The position numbers and the translations under genes are program-made. Shown here one piece after another: positions 26,425 to 35,116 of a DNA stretch of 64,000 nt (positions are counted from its first letter, which is position 1; each line of letters begins with the position of its first letter). Source of the stretch: DATJGR01 sp963812255 (lineage in GTDB: Bacteria > Pseudomonadota > Gammaproteobacteria > Pseudomonadales > Azotimanducaceae); contig CAWEUM010000005.1 in the NCBI GenBank assembly GCA_963812255.1, positions 992,001 to 1,056,000 of the forward strand. Direction: 5' to 3'. Below the pieces are notes generated by a model. That model had not been told where the DNA came from and made no database searches. It saw only the letters and a program-made list of their open reading frames with translations.

Positions 26425-26660
26425 CCTTATACTCCGCGCCCCGAAATTGACTGCACCCATCTTGTGCGACGCGATCGACAATGCACAGGCATGGTTCGAA
26501 ACTTTCCGACGGGGACACAAACGCAACCGCGTGCTCCGCAGGAAATGTCAACAAAATCAACGCTAGACGAATGCCGATACGAGTTGGCGTAATTCTTGTG
26601 TAACAAAGCTCGGGTAGGCTTCGCAAATCCGATTGGATGGACCAGACGAGGTAGCTATTG

Positions 26661-26879
26661 ATGCGCACGAATCAGCTCGAATTCATTGGCACGATCATCG
26701 CTCCGATTCCGTTCGTCGGCGTCGCACTGGCCGACATGCTCTACACATGGTCGAGCTACGCCGATGCGATGAACCTGCGGCAGATGGCCGACGATGACAT
26801 TATCCCCCTGCCACCCGGCGACAGCGCCACACGGTTGCCGCCCGAACTCCCTGCCGTGACGGTCCGGAAGGCGGCCTGA
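26661..26879 (+). CDS. small hypothetical protein with one hydrophobic segment
   Basis: A 72-aa frame starting at ATG 26661 with GAGG about ten bases upstream (TTG 26658 is in frame just before). Residues 8-28 (IGTIIAPIPFVGVALADMLY) form a plausible membrane helix, followed by a charged, Pro-rich tail. I recognise no family. It sits between the start of an SDR gene and the end of an LLM gene on the other strand, filling an otherwise empty 480-base stretch. Plausible but not certain to be expressed. Confidence 0.4.
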   Translation: MRTNQLEFIGTIIAPIPFVGVALADMLYTWSSYADAMNLRQMADDDIIPLPPGDSATRLPPELPAVTVRKAA

Positions 26880-26903
26880 CGTCGAACCAACGGACGCGGG
26901 ATC

Positions 26904-27818
26904 TCAGCTCTTCAAGCTCGCCAGGAATTGCAGCGTCCGATCCGCGGTTGCCGCATCAGCGGCGGCGATTGCAACGTTCAGATCGGTCACGCCAATGTCG
27001 CGCAAACGATCGATCGCACCACGTAGATAGTTCTCGTCGCCAGCCAGCGCGATGTCCGCCGGGCCTTTGGCGCCTTCGCGATCCAGCATGGCGCGATAGG
27101 ACGGTAGTTGACCGTAGATCGTCAGTTGTTTCGCAATACTTTCGCGCGCCTCATCGGGTTTGTTGGTCAGCACGACCGGAAACCCGCCGACCACGATCGG
27201 CGCCGGCTTACCTGCGCCGTTCGCAGCCGCTGTCAGCAACGGCACGATATGTTCCGCCATCGTCTTCGGTCCAACCATCCACGTGACCGTGCCGTCGGCG
27301 AGTTCGCCGGTGAGCTTGAGCATCGCAGGACCCAGCGCCGCGACGAGTAGCGGCACGCGTTCCGCCCCAGGCACTGCCACCGCGACACCGTGCACGTGAT
27401 AGGTCTCGCCATCATGCTGCACAGTCTCGCCGCGCAACAGCGGACCCAGCACTTCGAGGTATTCCCGCATATGCGCAGCCGGCTTGGCGTATGAAAAGCC
27501 CAACATGCCCTCGATGACGATCTGATGCGACAGACCGATGCCGAGCGAGAAGCGATTGTTGCTGGCCGACGCTGCCGTCATCGCCTGCGACGCGAGCGCC
27601 GTCGGGTGCCGCGGATAGGTCGGCACCACCGCTGTTCCCAGCCTGATCCGCTGCGTCGTGTGCCCGATGATCGACAGCACGCCGACCGCGTCGTACGACA
27701 TCATCTGCGCCATCCAGACGCTGTCGAAATTCAACTCCTCCATCCGCTGCGCGGTCCTGACAAGTTGGTCTACCGTGCGGTTGACGCCATCTGCGCCGAT
27801 GATCATTCCAATGCGCAT
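26904..27818 (-). CDS. LLM-class F420-dependent-type oxidoreductase
   Basis: A 304-aa luciferase-like enzyme, divergent from and adjacent to the F420 biosynthesis operon. Segments: MRIGMIIGADGVNRTVDQLV, LNFDSVWMAQMMSYDAVGVL, RIRLGTAVVPTYPRHPTALA, RFSLGIGLSHQIVIEGMLG and VAALGPAMLKLTGELADG. From recall it resembles an actinobacterial F420-linked LLM subfamily. ATG 27818 has GGAG eight bases upstream; a longer open frame begins at 27860. The 145-base spacer to npdG likely holds divergent promoters, so its expression may track cofactor synthesis. Confidence 0.87.
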   Translation of the reverse strand: MRIGMIIGADGVNRTVDQLVRTAQRMEELNFDSVWMAQMMSYDAVGVLSIIGHTTQRIRLGTAVVPTYPRHPTALASQAMTAASASNNRFSLGIGLSHQIVIEGMLGFSYAKPAAHMREYLEVLGPLLRGETVQHDGETYHVHGVAVAVPGAERVPLLVAALGPAMLKLTGELADGTVTWMVGPKTMAEHIVPLLTAAANGAGKPAPIVVGGFPVVLTNKPDEARESIAKQLTIYGQLPSYRAMLDREGAKGPADIALAGDENYLRGAIDRLRDIGVTDLNVAIAAADAATADRTLQFLASLKS

Positions 27819-27933
27819 CGCTGCCTCCAGGGCGGTTTCGAGGCCGGATAGCAACAGCAATCCGGCGACGGGTCAAGCCAACCCCGCTTCACGCAGCCCG
27901 ATAGGTCAATGCGTACTTTTCGACAACGCGCGC

Positions 27934-27939
27934 TAGAAT
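27934..27939 (+). promoter_or_regulatory. candidate -10 box of the F420 operon
   Basis: TAGAAT matches the sigma70 -10 consensus (TATAAT) at five of six bases and lies 24 bases before the npdG ATG, followed by a strong GGGAGG ribosome-binding site at 27952-27957. I see no good TTGACA-like -35 box at 16-18 bases upstream, so this is tentative. Confidence 0.35.
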
Positions 27940-27963
27940 CCGCGCTTCATTGGGAGGACGTTC

Positions 27964-28626
27964 ATGGCAAAGGAAACCATCGCCATACTCGGCGGTACCG
28001 GCGATCTGGGCACCGGACTCGCGATTCGCTGGGCAAAGGTCGGGCACGAAATCGTGATCGGATCCCGAACCCAACAGAAAGCCGACGCTGCGGTCGCGGC
28101 ATTGAAAGGACTCAGTCCGCAAACGAAGGCGCGCGCGATGGAGAATTCCGCCGCTGCCGCTGCAGGCGACATCGTCGTGCTGACGGTACCTTATGAACAT
28201 CAGCTATCGACCCTGGATTCGGTCCGCGCCGGTCTCGAGGGCAAGATCCTCATCGATGTCACCGTGCCGTTGATTCCACCGAAGGTCGGCACCGTTCAGT
28301 TGCCGCCAGAAGGCTCCGCCGGCAAGCGCGCACAGAATTTTCTCGGTACCGGCGTCAAGGTGGTCACCGCATTTCAGAACGTCGCTGCGCATCTGCTACA
28401 ACAGGATGTGAAGATCGAGTGCGACGTGCTCGTGGCCGGAAACAGCAAGGATGCGCGCGATAAAGTCGTCGAGCTGGTCGAGGCCGCCGGCATGTCGGGC
28501 TGGCACGCCGGGCCGATAGAGAACTCTGCGGCGGCCGAAGCGCTGACATCGATACTGATTCAGATCAACCGGCGCCACTCGATCTCGCACTCGGGGATCA
28601 AGATCGTCGGTCAGAACGATCACTGA
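27964..28626 (+). CDS. npdG: F420:NADPH oxidoreductase
   Basis: A 220-aa protein of the F420-dependent NADP oxidoreductase (Fno/NpdG) family, which passes hydride between NADPH and F420 in the cytoplasm. The N-terminal Rossmann ILGGTGDLGTGLAIRWAKVG is followed by IGSRTQQKA, where Ser-Arg-Thr binds the NADP 2'-phosphate. VVLTVPYEHQLSTL, IDVTVPLIPPK and FQNVAAHLL are typical later motifs. In bacteria the expected direction is F420 reduction by NADPH. It is the first gene of the F420 operon; cofE starts 5 bases after its stop. Start ATG 27964 after GGGAGG. Confidence 0.92.
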   Translation: MAKETIAILGGTGDLGTGLAIRWAKVGHEIVIGSRTQQKADAAVAALKGLSPQTKARAMENSAAAAAGDIVVLTVPYEHQLSTLDSVRAGLEGKILIDVTVPLIPPKVGTVQLPPEGSAGKRAQNFLGTGVKVVTAFQNVAAHLLQQDVKIECDVLVAGNSKDARDKVVELVEAAGMSGWHAGPIENSAAAEALTSILIQINRRHSISHSGIKIVGQNDH

Positions 28627-28631
28627 ATCGC

Positions 28632-29393
28632 GTGACCACCCTCAGCTTCACACCGATCGCCGGCATACCGATGGTGCGCGCCGGCGATGACCTCGCCGCA
28701 CTGATCATGACTGCATTGTCGGTGCAACAGCTGCGTCTCGAGGCGGGCGATGTCCTGGTGGTTGCTCAGAAAATCGTTTCGAAAGCCGAAGGGCGGCAAG
28801 TATCGCTGGCGACCGTTACACCATCCGCAGAGGCGATCGCACTTGCCGCAGAGACGGACAAAGATCCTCGTCTCGTCGAGCTGATCCTGCGCGAATCCAC
28901 CGAAGTGCTACGCAAAAAACCGGGTGTGCTGATCGTGCGTCATAGGCTCGGTCTCGTTGGCGCACAGGCAGGCATCGATCAATCCAACATCGAACACGGC
29001 GACACCGAACACGCGCTGCTGCTACCGCAAGACCCAGACGCGTCGGCGCGCAGGATTCGCGAATCGATCTTCACGCTCACGCGTGTGCGCCCGGGTGTCA
29101 TCGTCAGCGATAGCATGAATCGACCCTGGCGTCTCGGCACCATTGGCGGCGCGATCGGCAGCGCTGGCATCACCGCGCTCGACGACCGGCGCGGCGGTCA
29201 CGACATCTACGGGCGTGAACTCAAGGTGACGATGATCAATCGCGCCGATTCGATCGCCACGGCCGCGACCCTGGTCATGGGTGAGACGACCGAAAGGACG
29301 CCGGTTGCGCTGGTCCGCGGATATGCGCAGGAAGACGCTGCGCAAACCGCACGCGACATCGTCCGCCCGCTCGAAGAAGATTTGTTCCGCTGA
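28632..29393 (+). CDS. cofE: coenzyme F420-0:L-glutamate ligase
   Basis: A 253-aa CofE, which adds gamma-linked glutamates to F420-0 with GTP. Visible motifs: GDVLVVAQKIVSKAEGR near residue 37, VRHRLGLVGAQAGIDQSNIE, and SDSMNRPWRLGTIGGAIGSAG with the DDRRGGHDIYGRELK segment that binds metal and nucleotide. It is full length for a stand-alone CofE but lacks the C-terminal nitroreductase domain of actinobacterial FbiB, which there reduces dehydro-F420-0. It starts at GTG 28632, 5 bases after npdG; its stop is one base before the cofD ATG. Confidence 0.95.
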   Translation: MTTLSFTPIAGIPMVRAGDDLAALIMTALSVQQLRLEAGDVLVVAQKIVSKAEGRQVSLATVTPSAEAIALAAETDKDPRLVELILRESTEVLRKKPGVLIVRHRLGLVGAQAGIDQSNIEHGDTEHALLLPQDPDASARRIRESIFTLTRVRPGVIVSDSMNRPWRLGTIGGAIGSAGITALDDRRGGHDIYGRELKVTMINRADSIATAATLVMGETTERTPVALVRGYAQEDAAQTARDIVRPLEEDLFR

Positions 29394-29394
29394 T

Positions 29395-30348
29395 ATGGCA
29401 AGCGAGCGTTACATCGCCGTCACCGGCGGCGTCGGCGGCGCGAAGCTCGCATTGGGGCTGGTTGCGCATCTGGGTCCCGACGAGCTTTCGTTCATCGTCA
29501 ATACCGGCGACGACTTCGAGCATCTCGGCCTGCACGTCTCGCCGGATATCGACACGCTCGTTTACACGCTGTCGGGCCAGGCGAATACCGAGGTCGGCTG
29601 GGGACGCCGCGGCGAGACGTGGCAGTTCATGCGGGCGCTGAAGGAAGTCGGCGGCGAGACCTGGTTCAACCTCGGCGATCTCGATCTGGCTATGCACGTC
29701 GAGCGCACCCAACGACTGCGTTTGGGGGCAAATCTGACCCGCGTAACCCACGAACTTGCCGCTAGCCTGGGCGTGAACCACGCGATTTTGCCGATGAGCA
29801 ATTCCCCGGTACGCACGATGATCGGCACCGCCGATGGCGAACTCGCGTTTCAACACTATTTCGTCCGTGATCGCTGTGCGCCGGCCGTAACCGGATTTCG
29901 CTTCGACGGCGCGGCCGCCGCGACCCCAACAGCGCAGATCGAGCAATGTCTCGACGATCCGCGCCTCGCCGGCGTCATCATCTGTCCCTCGAATCCTTTC
30001 GTCAGCGTCGATCCGATTCTCGCAATTGCCGGCCTGCGCGAGCGCCTGGCGCAATTGTCCGTACCGGTCGTCGCGGTATCGCCGATCGTGGCCGGCACCG
30101 CGATCAAGGGTCCAACCGCCAAAATGATGGCGGAACTCGCCATTCCCAACACCGCCGTGGCTGTGGCGCGACACTATCGCGGCCTGCTGAGCGGCTTCGT
30201 GCTGGACAGCCGTGACGCGGCGCTAGAGGTCGAGGTGGCGGCACTCGGGATCGCAACTGTCGTAACCCAAACCGTCATGCTAACGTTGGACGACCGTCGG
30301 CACCTGGCCGCCGACGTGCTGAGTTTCATCAGACGCCTGAAGTCGTAG
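29395..30348 (+). CDS. cofD: 2-phospho-L-lactate transferase family (CofD/FbiA)
   Basis: A 317-aa CofD/FbiA protein that joins the CofC-activated C3 acid (lactyl-, enolpyruvyl- or glyceryl-diphospho-guanosine) to the riboflavin-level precursor Fo. Hallmarks are the N-terminal TGGVGGAKLALGLVAHLG, the IVNTGDDFEHLGLHVSPDID metal-binding segment and NLGDLDLAMHVERTQRLRLG. ICPSNPFVSVDPIL and VSPIVAGTAIKGPTAKMM lie in the C-terminal half. ATG 29395 follows the cofE stop by one base. The open frame back to 29281 is out-of-frame cofE sequence. Confidence 0.95.
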   Translation: MASERYIAVTGGVGGAKLALGLVAHLGPDELSFIVNTGDDFEHLGLHVSPDIDTLVYTLSGQANTEVGWGRRGETWQFMRALKEVGGETWFNLGDLDLAMHVERTQRLRLGANLTRVTHELAASLGVNHAILPMSNSPVRTMIGTADGELAFQHYFVRDRCAPAVTGFRFDGAAAATPTAQIEQCLDDPRLAGVIICPSNPFVSVDPILAIAGLRERLAQLSVPVVAVSPIVAGTAIKGPTAKMMAELAIPNTAVAVARHYRGLLSGFVLDSRDAALEVEVAALGIATVVTQTVMLTLDDRRHLAADVLSFIRRLKS

Positions 30349-30386
30349 CTCAATTCACAGAACGACTCGAGTGAGGGGAAAGCGCC

Positions 30387-31055
30387 GTGTGGGCGGTCGT
30401 GCCGCTGAAGAATATTCGCAATGCCAAACAACGGCTGGCGCCGCTGCTGACACCAAGCGAGCGCAGCGAGCTGATGATGGCGATGATCACCGACGTGCTG
30501 GCGGCGCTGACGCAGACGAGCGGCCTCGCAGGGATCCTGCTCGTGTCGCGCGCACCGGAGGCGGTCGAACTCGCACATAGCCATGGCTGCGAGCTGTTCG
30601 CCGAGGCAGAAGGTGCCGACCTGTCGGAATCGGTGCAGGCTGCGGGCGGCTTCCTGGTCGCGAATCGAGACGCAAAGGGCACGCTGATCGTGCCGGGCGA
30701 CGTGCCGTTGATCACTCCCGCAGACGTCACGGCCATTCTGGCCGAACACGACCGCTTCACATTGGTCCCGGACTCCGAAGGCGATGGCACCAACTGCATC
30801 GTGTCTTCGCCGCCGAATCTGATTCGATATCGCTTCGACGGGCACAGCTTCAAACCGCACGCCGAAGCTGCCTACGGAATCGGCATCACACCTCGTATCG
30901 TGCGCAACGACGCATTCGGGATCGACGTCGATACTCCGCGCGATTTGCAGTGCGTGCTCGAGCGTGCCGGCACGTCTTGCACGAGAACATGCTTGGAAGC
31001 AACCGGTATAGCAACTCGCCTGACGCATCTGCATAATCGCTCTTCGGCGATGTAA
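30387..31055 (+). CDS. cofC: CofC/FbiD guanylyltransferase
   Basis: A 222-aa nucleotidyltransferase that activates a phosphorylated C3 acid with GTP for CofD. The N-terminal VVPLKNIRNAKQRLAPLL loop binds nucleotide; VPGDVPLITPADVTAIL carries metal-binding Asp, and DSEGDGTNCIVSSPPNLI and NDAFGIDVDTPRDLQ follow. The start is GTG 30387, which puts MWAVVPLK at the N-terminus. The last 30 residues, after DLQCVLERAG, are a tail with two cysteines not typical of the family. Whether it takes 2-phospholactate, PEP or 3-phosphoglycerate cannot be judged by eye. It lies 38 bases after cofD and 53 before the CofGH gene. Confidence 0.92.
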   Translation: MWAVVPLKNIRNAKQRLAPLLTPSERSELMMAMITDVLAALTQTSGLAGILLVSRAPEAVELAHSHGCELFAEAEGADLSESVQAAGGFLVANRDAKGTLIVPGDVPLITPADVTAILAEHDRFTLVPDSEGDGTNCIVSSPPNLIRYRFDGHSFKPHAEAAYGIGITPRIVRNDAFGIDVDTPRDLQCVLERAGTSCTRTCLEATGIATRLTHLHNRSSAM

Positions 31056-31108
31056 ACGCTTGGCGTGTCGATGCGGCGGTGCCGCGCACGGCAATCACTG
31101 GAGAATTC

Positions 31109-33583
31109 ATGGGTATACCCACCCGCGCACTGATGGACGCGGCGTTGCAGGGCCAACCGCTGGACGACCGCGACGCGCTCGTGCTCGCGGGGGAAAGTGA
31201 TACGCGCGCGCTGGCCACGATCGCCAGCCAACTGCGTGACCGCGGCTTTGGCAATCTCGTCACGTATTCGCGAAAGGTATTCATTCCGCTGACGCAACTG
31301 TGTCGTGACGTATGCCACTACTGCACATTTGCGCAGACGCCGAAGCACATCGATGCCCCTTACATGTCGATCGAGCAAGTGCTCGACGTCGCGCGACAGG
31401 GCAAGGCCCTCGGCTGCAAAGAAGCGCTGTTCACACTCGGCGAGAAGCCGGAGTTGCGCTACAAGGCCGCGCGCGACGCGCTCGAGCAGATGGGGTATGC
31501 CAGCACGCTCGAATATCTGCACGCGGCAGCCCGCGCGGTGCTCGACGAAACGGGCCTGCTACCGCATGCCAACCCGGGCACGATGACCGATGACGAGATC
31601 TTGTTGTTGCGTCAGGTATCGCCGTCGATGGGCATCATGCTGGAGTCTGCGTCGTCCCGGCTTACCGAGAAGGGCATGCCTCACTATGGCTCTCCCGACA
31701 AGGTACCTGAGGTGCGCATCGACACATTGCGCCGAGCCGGTGCCGCGCGCGTACCCTTTACGTCAGGCATTCTGATCGGAATCGGTGAAACGCGACTGGA
31801 GCGTATCGAGTCGTTGCTCGCACTACGCGCGGTTCACGCCGAGCACGGCAACATCCAGGAAATCATCATTCAGAATTTTCGCGCGAAAGCCGGCACGAAG
31901 ATGGCGCGCGCGCCAGAACCCGATCTCGACGAACTGCTGTGGACGATCGCCATCGCGCGAATCGTGTTCGGGCCCGACATGAGCATTCAGGCGCCACCCA
32001 ATCTGAGCCCTGGCGTGCTGCCGCAGATCGTCGCAGCTGGCATCAACGATTGGGGCGGTGTGTCGCCGCTGACACCGGATTTCGTCAACCCTGAAGCACC
32101 CTGGCCACACCTCGAAGAGCTGCGTCGCGAAACTGCCCGCGCCGGCAAACTGCTGCACGAACGGCTGACGATCTATCCGAAGTACGCGCGGCAGGCACAG
32201 ATCTGGGTCGACGAAACATTGCGTCACAGTGTGCTCGATCTGATCGACGCAACCGGCCTGCCACGCACCGACAGCTGGTCGCCGGGTGAAGCAAGCAGTC
32301 CGCCGGCCGACATCCTTGCGGCAATTCGCGGCCCCGATGCCGCGGCGACAGCCGACGTCGCGGCGATAATCGAGCGCGCGCGGCGCGGCGACGACCTCGC
32401 CGAAGCCGAGGTCGTGCGGCTCTTCGAGGCACGCGGCGACGACTTCACGGCAATCGTTCACGCGGCCGATGCGATCCGTCGGGACGTGAACGGCGACGTT
32501 GTCAGCTATGTCGTGAATCGCAACATCAACTACACCAACGTCTGTTATTTCAAATGTCAGTTCTGCGCCTTCTCGAAAGGTAAGCTGTCCGAAAATCTGC
32601 GCGGCCGCCCGTACGACCTGTCGCTCGATGAGATCCAGCGCCGCACGCGCGAAGCTTGGGATCGCGGCGCGACCGAAGTCTGCATGCAGGGCGGCATTCA
32701 TCCGGACTACACCGGCGACACCTATATCGAAATCCTCGATACCGTGAGGGCCGCCACGCCGGACATGCACGTCCACGCGTTCTCGCCGCTCGAAGTCTGG
32801 CAAGGGGCGGCGACGCTCGGTGTTTCACTCGAGACCTTCCTCACGCGCTTGAAAGCGGCTGGCCTTGGAACGTTGCCCGGCACCGCCGCGGAAATTCTCG
32901 ACGACGAAGTGCGCGCGATCATCTGCCCGGACAAAATCAACACGGCGCAGTGGTTCGAAGTGATGGACACAGCACACCGGGTCGGCTTCAAGACGACCGC
33001 GACGATCATGTACGGCCACGTCGATTCGCCCGTGCACTGGGCGCGTCACCTGCTGCGCATACGCGCCCAGCAGAAGAAAACCGGCGGTTTCACCGAATTC
33101 GTTCCATTGCCGTTCGTGCACATGGAAGCGCCAATGTATCTGAAGGGCCGCGCTCGACGTGGGCCGACCTTCAGAGAAGCGGTGCTGATGCACGCGGTAG
33201 CGCGGCTCGCGCTGCACCCGCTGATCCCCAACATCCAGGCATCGTGGGTCAAGATGGGTCACGACGGCGTGATCGCCTGTCTCAATGCCGGCTGCAATGA
33301 CCTCGGTGGTACGCTGATGAACGAGAGCATCACGCGAGCCGCCGGTGCGGCACACGGCCAGGAGACATCGCCCGAAGAAATGCACACCATGATCAAGGCG
33401 GCGCAGCGCCGTCCGCATCAGCGCACGACGCTGTACGCCGACGCGTCACAAGAACGGGTCGCCGCCGGTCTCGGCGCACCCGACCTTGCCGAAATCGTCA
33501 ACACACCACCCCGGAAACGCCAGGGCCATGCGAACCTCATTCGCAACCACACCGACGGAATTCCGATCCGCAAGGTGAACTGA
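31109..33583 (+). CDS. fbiC: bifunctional Fo synthase (CofG-CofH fusion)
   Basis: An 824-aa fusion of two radical-SAM enzymes making the F420 chromophore Fo from tyrosine and the riboflavin intermediate 5-amino-6-ribitylamino-uracil. The N-terminal CofG part has a CX3CX2C cluster motif CRDVCHYC near residue 65 and HIDAPYMS; the C-terminal CofH part has CYFKCQFCAFSKG near residue 480 and EVCMQGGIHPDYTGDTY. This G-then-H order matches actinobacterial FbiC. I choose ATG 31109, with GGAGA five bases upstream, over GTG 31079. It is the last operon gene and is followed directly by a REP-like hairpin. Confidence 0.95.
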   Translation: MGIPTRALMDAALQGQPLDDRDALVLAGESDTRALATIASQLRDRGFGNLVTYSRKVFIPLTQLCRDVCHYCTFAQTPKHIDAPYMSIEQVLDVARQGKALGCKEALFTLGEKPELRYKAARDALEQMGYASTLEYLHAAARAVLDETGLLPHANPGTMTDDEILLLRQVSPSMGIMLESASSRLTEKGMPHYGSPDKVPEVRIDTLRRAGAARVPFTSGILIGIGETRLERIESLLALRAVHAEHGNIQEIIIQNFRAKAGTKMARAPEPDLDELLWTIAIARIVFGPDMSIQAPPNLSPGVLPQIVAAGINDWGGVSPLTPDFVNPEAPWPHLEELRRETARAGKLLHERLTIYPKYARQAQIWVDETLRHSVLDLIDATGLPRTDSWSPGEASSPPADILAAIRGPDAAATADVAAIIERARRGDDLAEAEVVRLFEARGDDFTAIVHAADAIRRDVNGDVVSYVVNRNINYTNVCYFKCQFCAFSKGKLSENLRGRPYDLSLDEIQRRTREAWDRGATEVCMQGGIHPDYTGDTYIEILDTVRAATPDMHVHAFSPLEVWQGAATLGVSLETFLTRLKAAGLGTLPGTAAEILDDEVRAIICPDKINTAQWFEVMDTAHRVGFKTTATIMYGHVDSPVHWARHLLRIRAQQKKTGGFTEFVPLPFVHMEAPMYLKGRARRGPTFREAVLMHAVARLALHPLIPNIQASWVKMGHDGVIACLNAGCNDLGGTLMNESITRAAGAAHGQETSPEEMHTMIKAAQRRPHQRTTLYADASQERVAAGLGAPDLAEIVNTPPRKRQGHANLIRNHTDGIPIRKVN

Positions 33584-33589
33584 AAAAAA

Positions 33590-33634
33590 GGGGCCAGAGC
33601 GATCCATCCGCTGCGGATGCGTCACTCTGACCCC
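33590..33634. repeat. REP-like compound inverted repeat after the F420 operon
   Basis: Outer arms GGGGCCAGAGCG and CACTCTGACCCC (12 bases, two mismatches) enclose a perfect inner palindrome CATCCGC-T-GCGGATG at 33605-33619. It begins six bases after the fbiC TGA, preceded by a run of A. The GGGGTCAGAG core resembles ends of REP elements associated with RAYT transposases in gammaproteobacteria. No transposase gene is nearby. As RNA it could also end or stabilise the operon transcript. Confidence 0.65.
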
Positions 33635-33653
33635 ATTCGGGGAGGCGTTTACG

Positions 33654-34874
33654 TCAACTCGTCGCGGGCTCAACGGACGCCGCTGCGGTACGCACGGCGA
33701 ACGTCAGCGGCACCAACACGACCGCGAAGATCACCAGCGACACCGCCGCCAGCAGCATCAGTGTCACATCCATACTCCACAGATCGAGCACCCAGCCGAC
33801 GAACGGGCCAGTCATCGCAAACGTCGCGCGGAAGCCGAAGCTCGCCAACGAATTCGCCGTGGCGCGGAAACGTCCTGGAAGGCGTTTGTTGAACGCATCG
33901 CGCAGCACGACCAGTCCGAGCCCACGAGCGACGAAGAACGTCAACGCTGCGACGAACCCACCGACCGTTCCGAACAACGCAAGCCCGGCGTAACCGATCA
34001 CCGGCAACACGCCGACGAATGCGAGCAACGCCGTCGAGCCGACATGCCGTTCGGCCCGCAACGCGAGACGTCCCGCTGCTGCGGACACCAGCATGTAGAT
34101 CGCCCATAGATAGCCGAACTGCGACAGCGCGACGCCCTGTTCCTGCCACAGCTTCTGCAGCAGCCACACCGCGTAGAACGTGGTGAGGCTCCAGATCGAC
34201 AGCGCCAGGAACGTCAACCGTAGCACCGGCCCGGACTTCATCAGATGCTCGAAGATCATCCTCATGTTCGCCAGGTGATTCGCAGCATCCAACCGTTCTC
34301 CCGGCGGCTCGACGAGAGTCAGCGCGATCAGCAGTGGAATCCAGCCGACCGCCACCTGCACGTATACGGCGGTCTGCAGCGACCACAACAACAGCACGCT
34401 GCACACGATGCCCGCCAGCGCCTCCGACGCGGTGTGCATCGTGAACAATCGGCCAACCAGTTCCTGACGGCGCGGCGCCTCATGGCCCAATGCGGCTTCG
34501 GAGTCGTACAAGATCGCGAGATCGGTGCCCGATACGAGACTCGAACCGACGCCGAGACACAACTCGAATACCGCAAGCCCGGCGAAGCCGTCGGCGAACA
34601 GCAGCATCGTATCGCCGAGCGCGATGAACACGCTGCCGACCAGCAGCGTGATTCGGCGCCCGAGCAGGTCCGCCGCATAGCCGGACGGCACTTCCATGAC
34701 GAGCACGACCACCGCGAACACCGCCTGCAACAGAAAGATCTGTTGCATCGACAGCCCACGGGTTTCGAAGAACGGTACCACCACCGGCATGATGACCAGG
34801 AAGACCTGGAAAAAGCCGAACGCCAACGTTCGACTGATGTTGTTCTGCAGCTGAACAGCGGGTACCGCGTTCAT
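33654..34874 (-). CDS. MFS transporter
   Basis: A 406-aa major facilitator with about twelve hydrophobic segments. The loop 2-3 signature is present as PSGYAADLLGRRITLLVGS near residue 70, and TM4 contains ELCLGVGSSLVSGTDLAILYD. A matching half follows after the central loop near residue 200. It resembles drug- or metabolite-efflux MFS proteins; the substrate is unknown. ATG 34874 is chosen for its AGGAG site eight bases upstream; the open frame extends to 35060 but crosses a terminator hairpin. Upstream lie a promoter, a 33-codon leader frame and that terminator, suggesting attenuation control. Confidence 0.88.
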   Translation of the reverse strand: MNAVPAVQLQNNISRTLAFGFFQVFLVIMPVVVPFFETRGLSMQQIFLLQAVFAVVVLVMEVPSGYAADLLGRRITLLVGSVFIALGDTMLLFADGFAGLAVFELCLGVGSSLVSGTDLAILYDSEAALGHEAPRRQELVGRLFTMHTASEALAGIVCSVLLLWSLQTAVYVQVAVGWIPLLIALTLVEPPGERLDAANHLANMRMIFEHLMKSGPVLRLTFLALSIWSLTTFYAVWLLQKLWQEQGVALSQFGYLWAIYMLVSAAAGRLALRAERHVGSTALLAFVGVLPVIGYAGLALFGTVGGFVAALTFFVARGLGLVVLRDAFNKRLPGRFRATANSLASFGFRATFAMTGPFVGWVLDLWSMDVTLMLLAAVSLVIFAVVLVPLTFAVRTAAASVEPATS

Positions 34875-34927
34875 CACTTGCACTCCTGCATGCATATCGC
34901 GAGAAAAATCGCCGGCCCGAAAACAAA

Positions 34928-34957
34928 AACCCCGGAGGCTTTGGGCGCTCCGGGGTT
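34928..34957 (-). terminator. intrinsic terminator/attenuator hairpin
   Basis: Read on the minus strand, AACCCCGGAG pairs perfectly with CTCCGGGGTT (10 bp) across a ten-base loop and is followed by TTTGTTTT. It is a textbook Rho-independent terminator. It lies 53 bases before the MFS start and 29 bases after the stop of a short leader frame on the same strand. Confidence 0.85.
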
Positions 34958-34986
34958 TCGTTGAACAGTTCTTTCGAACTAATACA

Positions 34987-35088
34987 TCACAACCTCGTGC
35001 GCCCGCCTCCATGAACGACGGACACCATCGCGCGCGCCGACGTGGCGGTCGGGATGGCATCGAATTTGTAGTTGAAACACAGTCGCAT
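34987..35088 (-). CDS. candidate 33-aa leader peptide
   Basis: A short frame from ATG 35088 to TGA 34987, translated as MRLCFNYKFD followed by AIPTATSARA and a Gly/Arg-rich end. It starts 28 bases after a candidate -10 box and ends just before a strong terminator in front of the MFS gene. That layout is typical of ribosome-mediated attenuation. There is no run of one amino acid, and no strong ribosome-binding site, so translation is unproven. Confidence 0.4.
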   Translation of the reverse strand: MRLCFNYKFDAIPTATSARAMVSVVHGGGRTRL

Positions 35089-35116
35089 GGCTGCTGAAGC
35101 TCGAAAAACGGCGGGC

